Under the pieces are notes generated by a model. That model was not told where the DNA came from. It saw only the letters and a list, made by a program, of their open reading frames with translations, and made no database searches. This document shows, one piece after another, positions 7,973-9,650 of a stretch of DNA of 9,650 nt (within the stretch, counting starts at the first letter, position 1; each line of letters starts with the position of its first letter). This DNA comes from Fidelibacterota bacterium. GTDB lineage: Bacteria > Fidelibacterota > Fidelibacteria > Fidelibacterales > Fidelibacteraceae. Location: the NCBI GenBank assembly GCA_016937825.1, contig JAFGVT010000161.1:1-9650 (forward strand), given 5' to 3'. The translations under genes and the position numbers were made by a program.

Positions 7973-9650
7973 TGAAGCGCCTCCTGATCACATCGCTGTT
8001 TATCCTGAGCATGGTTTTTTCTTTTGCCCAGGAAGACGATGTCCTCCTGGATTTCCAGCTCAGGAAAGTGATCTTCAACGGAAATCAGACCTATCGGAAC
8101 AATCAACTTAAGCGCGTCGTCGACATTAAACCCGTGTACACCCGGTTCGGCATGAAGCGCATCTCCTACCGTTTTATCAAACTGCAGACCAAGGCATTGA
8201 AGAACTATTACGTCAGCGAAGGTTTCATGAACTGCGAGATCCGGGACTCGCTGGTCATTCATGAAGGCAAGTCGCTTTATCTGTTTTTCAATATCCGGGA
8301 AAACGAGCGCTTCCGGCTCCGGCAGATATCGATCGAAGGGAACACGCTGCTGAGTGACGGAGAAATACTTGAACTGCTGGGATTGCGCATCGGCGAACCC
8401 TTCAGGCAATATACCTATTACAACAATTTTAAAAAGATCCTTTCACGTTACAGCGAACTGGGGCATCCCTTCGCCACGATCCGGGAAGAATACGACTGGG
8501 GTCCCAACCTTGAGATCACCCTTTATATCAAGGAAGATTATTCCTATGATATAAAAAATATCAGCATCAAGGGGAATAAGACCGTTTATGAAACGTCCAT
8601 ACGGAAACATCTGAACGTTGAGAGCGGCGATCCGTACAAGATGGACAAGATCCGCCAGACCCAGGACCGCATTTATGAAATGGGCGCCTTCAATTCGGTG
8701 AATATTGTGCCCGTCAACCCCGATTCGATCGCCCGGACGGTCAATCTGGACGTGTCCGTGATCGAGAGCAAGGCCCGGCGCTTCGACGTGCAGTTCGGTG
8801 CCCGGCAGGGATATACCGAAAGGATCAATTATTCTTCCCTGTTCTTTCAGCCCGAATGGATCCACAAGAACGTCCTGCACCGTGCCCACCGTTTAAGCGT
8901 GGGCGTTACCTATGAGGCGCTTTTCAACAATTTCAATCTGCAGGGGATCAATATTGATCACGGGGTCAACGCCGAGATCGCCTATACCGTTCCCTGGATG
9001 ATCGCCTTCCGGCTTCCCACCACCCTGAAACTGTATTACAACCGCAACGGCTATTCACCCTTCTCCGACAGGGATATCGGCGAGAACACCATTATTACCG
9101 ATTACGGCGTCAACCTTTCGAGCATCTGGAGATACAACCGCCAGATCTATACCCGCAGCACCGTCGCGCTGAAAAATCTGAAAAATGAAGTGTCGGGAGA
9201 AGGCGATTTTGAACCGCTGACGGAACTCTCCCTGCAGTCCCGTTACGACAACAGGGACAATTTCATCTACCCCTCAAAAGGATGGAACATTCTTCTCTAT
9301 GGCGGGTATGTGGTAGGAACGCAAACTGAAACGGAAACCGAGTATTTCCGTCTTGAAGCCTCGGTCAGCGGCTATACCCGCCTGTTCAGGAACACCGTGC
9401 TGGCAGGCCGGATCGAAGCCGGACAGTTCTTTGACAGAAAAACGATCGATCCCGTATACTTATATCAGATGGGAAGCGAAACGACGGTCAGAGGATGGTT
9501 CCAGTCAATCGGGGATCCCTATGTGATCGTGACGCAGGAACCCCCTTCCCAAGATACGCTCTATGCCGGCAAGGCGAAATTGATGGCGAATCTCGAACTG
9601 CGGGTCGATCTCATCTGGAATTTCGGCGTTGACGCATTTATCGATGCCGG
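7972..9650 (+). CDS. Omp85-family outer-membrane assembly protein, TamA/BamA type (partial, 3' end outside window)
   Basis: Omp85 proteins fold other proteins into the outer membrane through a periplasmic POTRA chain and a 16-strand barrel. The frame opens at ATG 7972 and runs off the right edge after 559 full codons, with no stop seen. Residues 1-19 form a signal peptide (MKRLLITSLFILSMVFSFA, probable cleavage before Q20) with no lipobox cysteine. Three POTRA-like units follow: about 28-110 (RKVIFNGNQTYRNNQL), 113-189 (LRQISIEGNTLLSDGEI) and 191-268 (IKNISIKGNKTVYETSIRKHL, with YEMGAFNSVNI). The barrel starts near 270. It includes the strand SRYDNRDNFIYPSKGW (423-438) and the loop-6 signature VRGW at 506-509, essential in the family. 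The last visible strand, NLELRVDLIWNFGVDAFIDAG, is typical of the barrel end region, so perhaps 60-120 residues are missing. Three POTRAs and the adjacent tamB favour a TamA-like role; a BamA with few POTRAs is not excluded. AAGG at 7957-7960 may be the ribosome binding site. Confidence 0.92.
   Translation, partial: MKRLLITSLFILSMVFSFAQEDDVLLDFQLRKVIFNGNQTYRNNQLKRVVDIKPVYTRFGMKRISYRFIKLQTKALKNYYVSEGFMNCEIRDSLVIHEGKSLYLFFNIRENERFRLRQISIEGNTLLSDGEILELLGLRIGEPFRQYTYYNNFKKILSRYSELGHPFATIREEYDWGPNLEITLYIKEDYSYDIKNISIKGNKTVYETSIRKHLNVESGDPYKMDKIRQTQDRIYEMGAFNSVNIVPVNPDSIARTVNLDVSVIESKARRFDVQFGARQGYTERINYSSLFFQPEWIHKNVLHRAHRLSVGVTYEALFNNFNLQGINIDHGVNAEIAYTVPWMIAFRLPTTLKLYYNRNGYSPFSDRDIGENTIITDYGVNLSSIWRYNRQIYTRSTVALKNLKNEVSGEGDFEPLTELSLQSRYDNRDNFIYPSKGWNILLYGGYVVGTQTETETEYFRLEASVSGYTRLFRNTVLAGRIEAGQFFDRKTIDPVYLYQMGSETTVRGWFQSIGDPYVIVTQEPPSQDTLYAGKAKLMANLELRVDLIWNFGVDAFIDA

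Noticed and set aside
7969..8889. Two minus-strand frames of about 147 codons each (7969-8409 and 8443-8889), opposite the Omp85 gene.
   Set aside because: The plus strand here encodes a signal peptide and three POTRA units in one unbroken frame. The antisense frames look like shadows with no family features.

Overview
This window is a compact, co-directional run of bacterial housekeeping genes. All seven genes are on the + strand, with gaps of at most 27 bases and several stop/start overlaps. I see no RNA gene, mobile element, CRISPR array, terminator hairpin or gene-free stretch over 300 bases. The order is: C-terminal half of pheT (cut by the left edge), a 58-codon coiled-coil gene, zapA, rny, folD, a tamB-like gene, and an Omp85 (TamA/BamA-type) outer-membrane protein cut by the right edge.

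The organism is Gram-negative (diderm): TamB and Omp85 proteins act between the inner and outer membranes. It also carries RNase Y. The order pheT - small coiled coil - zapA - rny resembles gene order I associate with the FCB superphylum (Bacteroidota, Ignavibacteria/Chlorobiota, Marinimicrobiota, Calditrichota and relatives). The phylum cannot be fixed from this window alone. Base composition looks even from gene to gene, with no patch suggesting recent transfer.

Region by region: 1-1205 charges tRNA-Phe. 1205-1700 holds a probable divisome pair, a ZapB-like small coiled coil and ZapA, translated through overlapping ends. 1728-3269 encodes the membrane-anchored endoribonuclease RNase Y behind a good ribosome binding site. 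3282-4178 encodes the one-carbon enzyme FolD. 4169-9650 encodes an envelope pair, a 1267-residue TamB-like bridge protein followed directly by a three-POTRA Omp85 barrel. Together they probably form a TAM-like system for outer-membrane assembly or lipid transport.

I found no convincing new defence, mobile or biosynthetic system. The points most worth a second look are the easily missed 58-residue gene between pheT and zapA, and the TamB-Omp85 pair. That pair has the reverse of the proteobacterial gene order, and its Omp85 has a plain, non-lipoprotein signal peptide.
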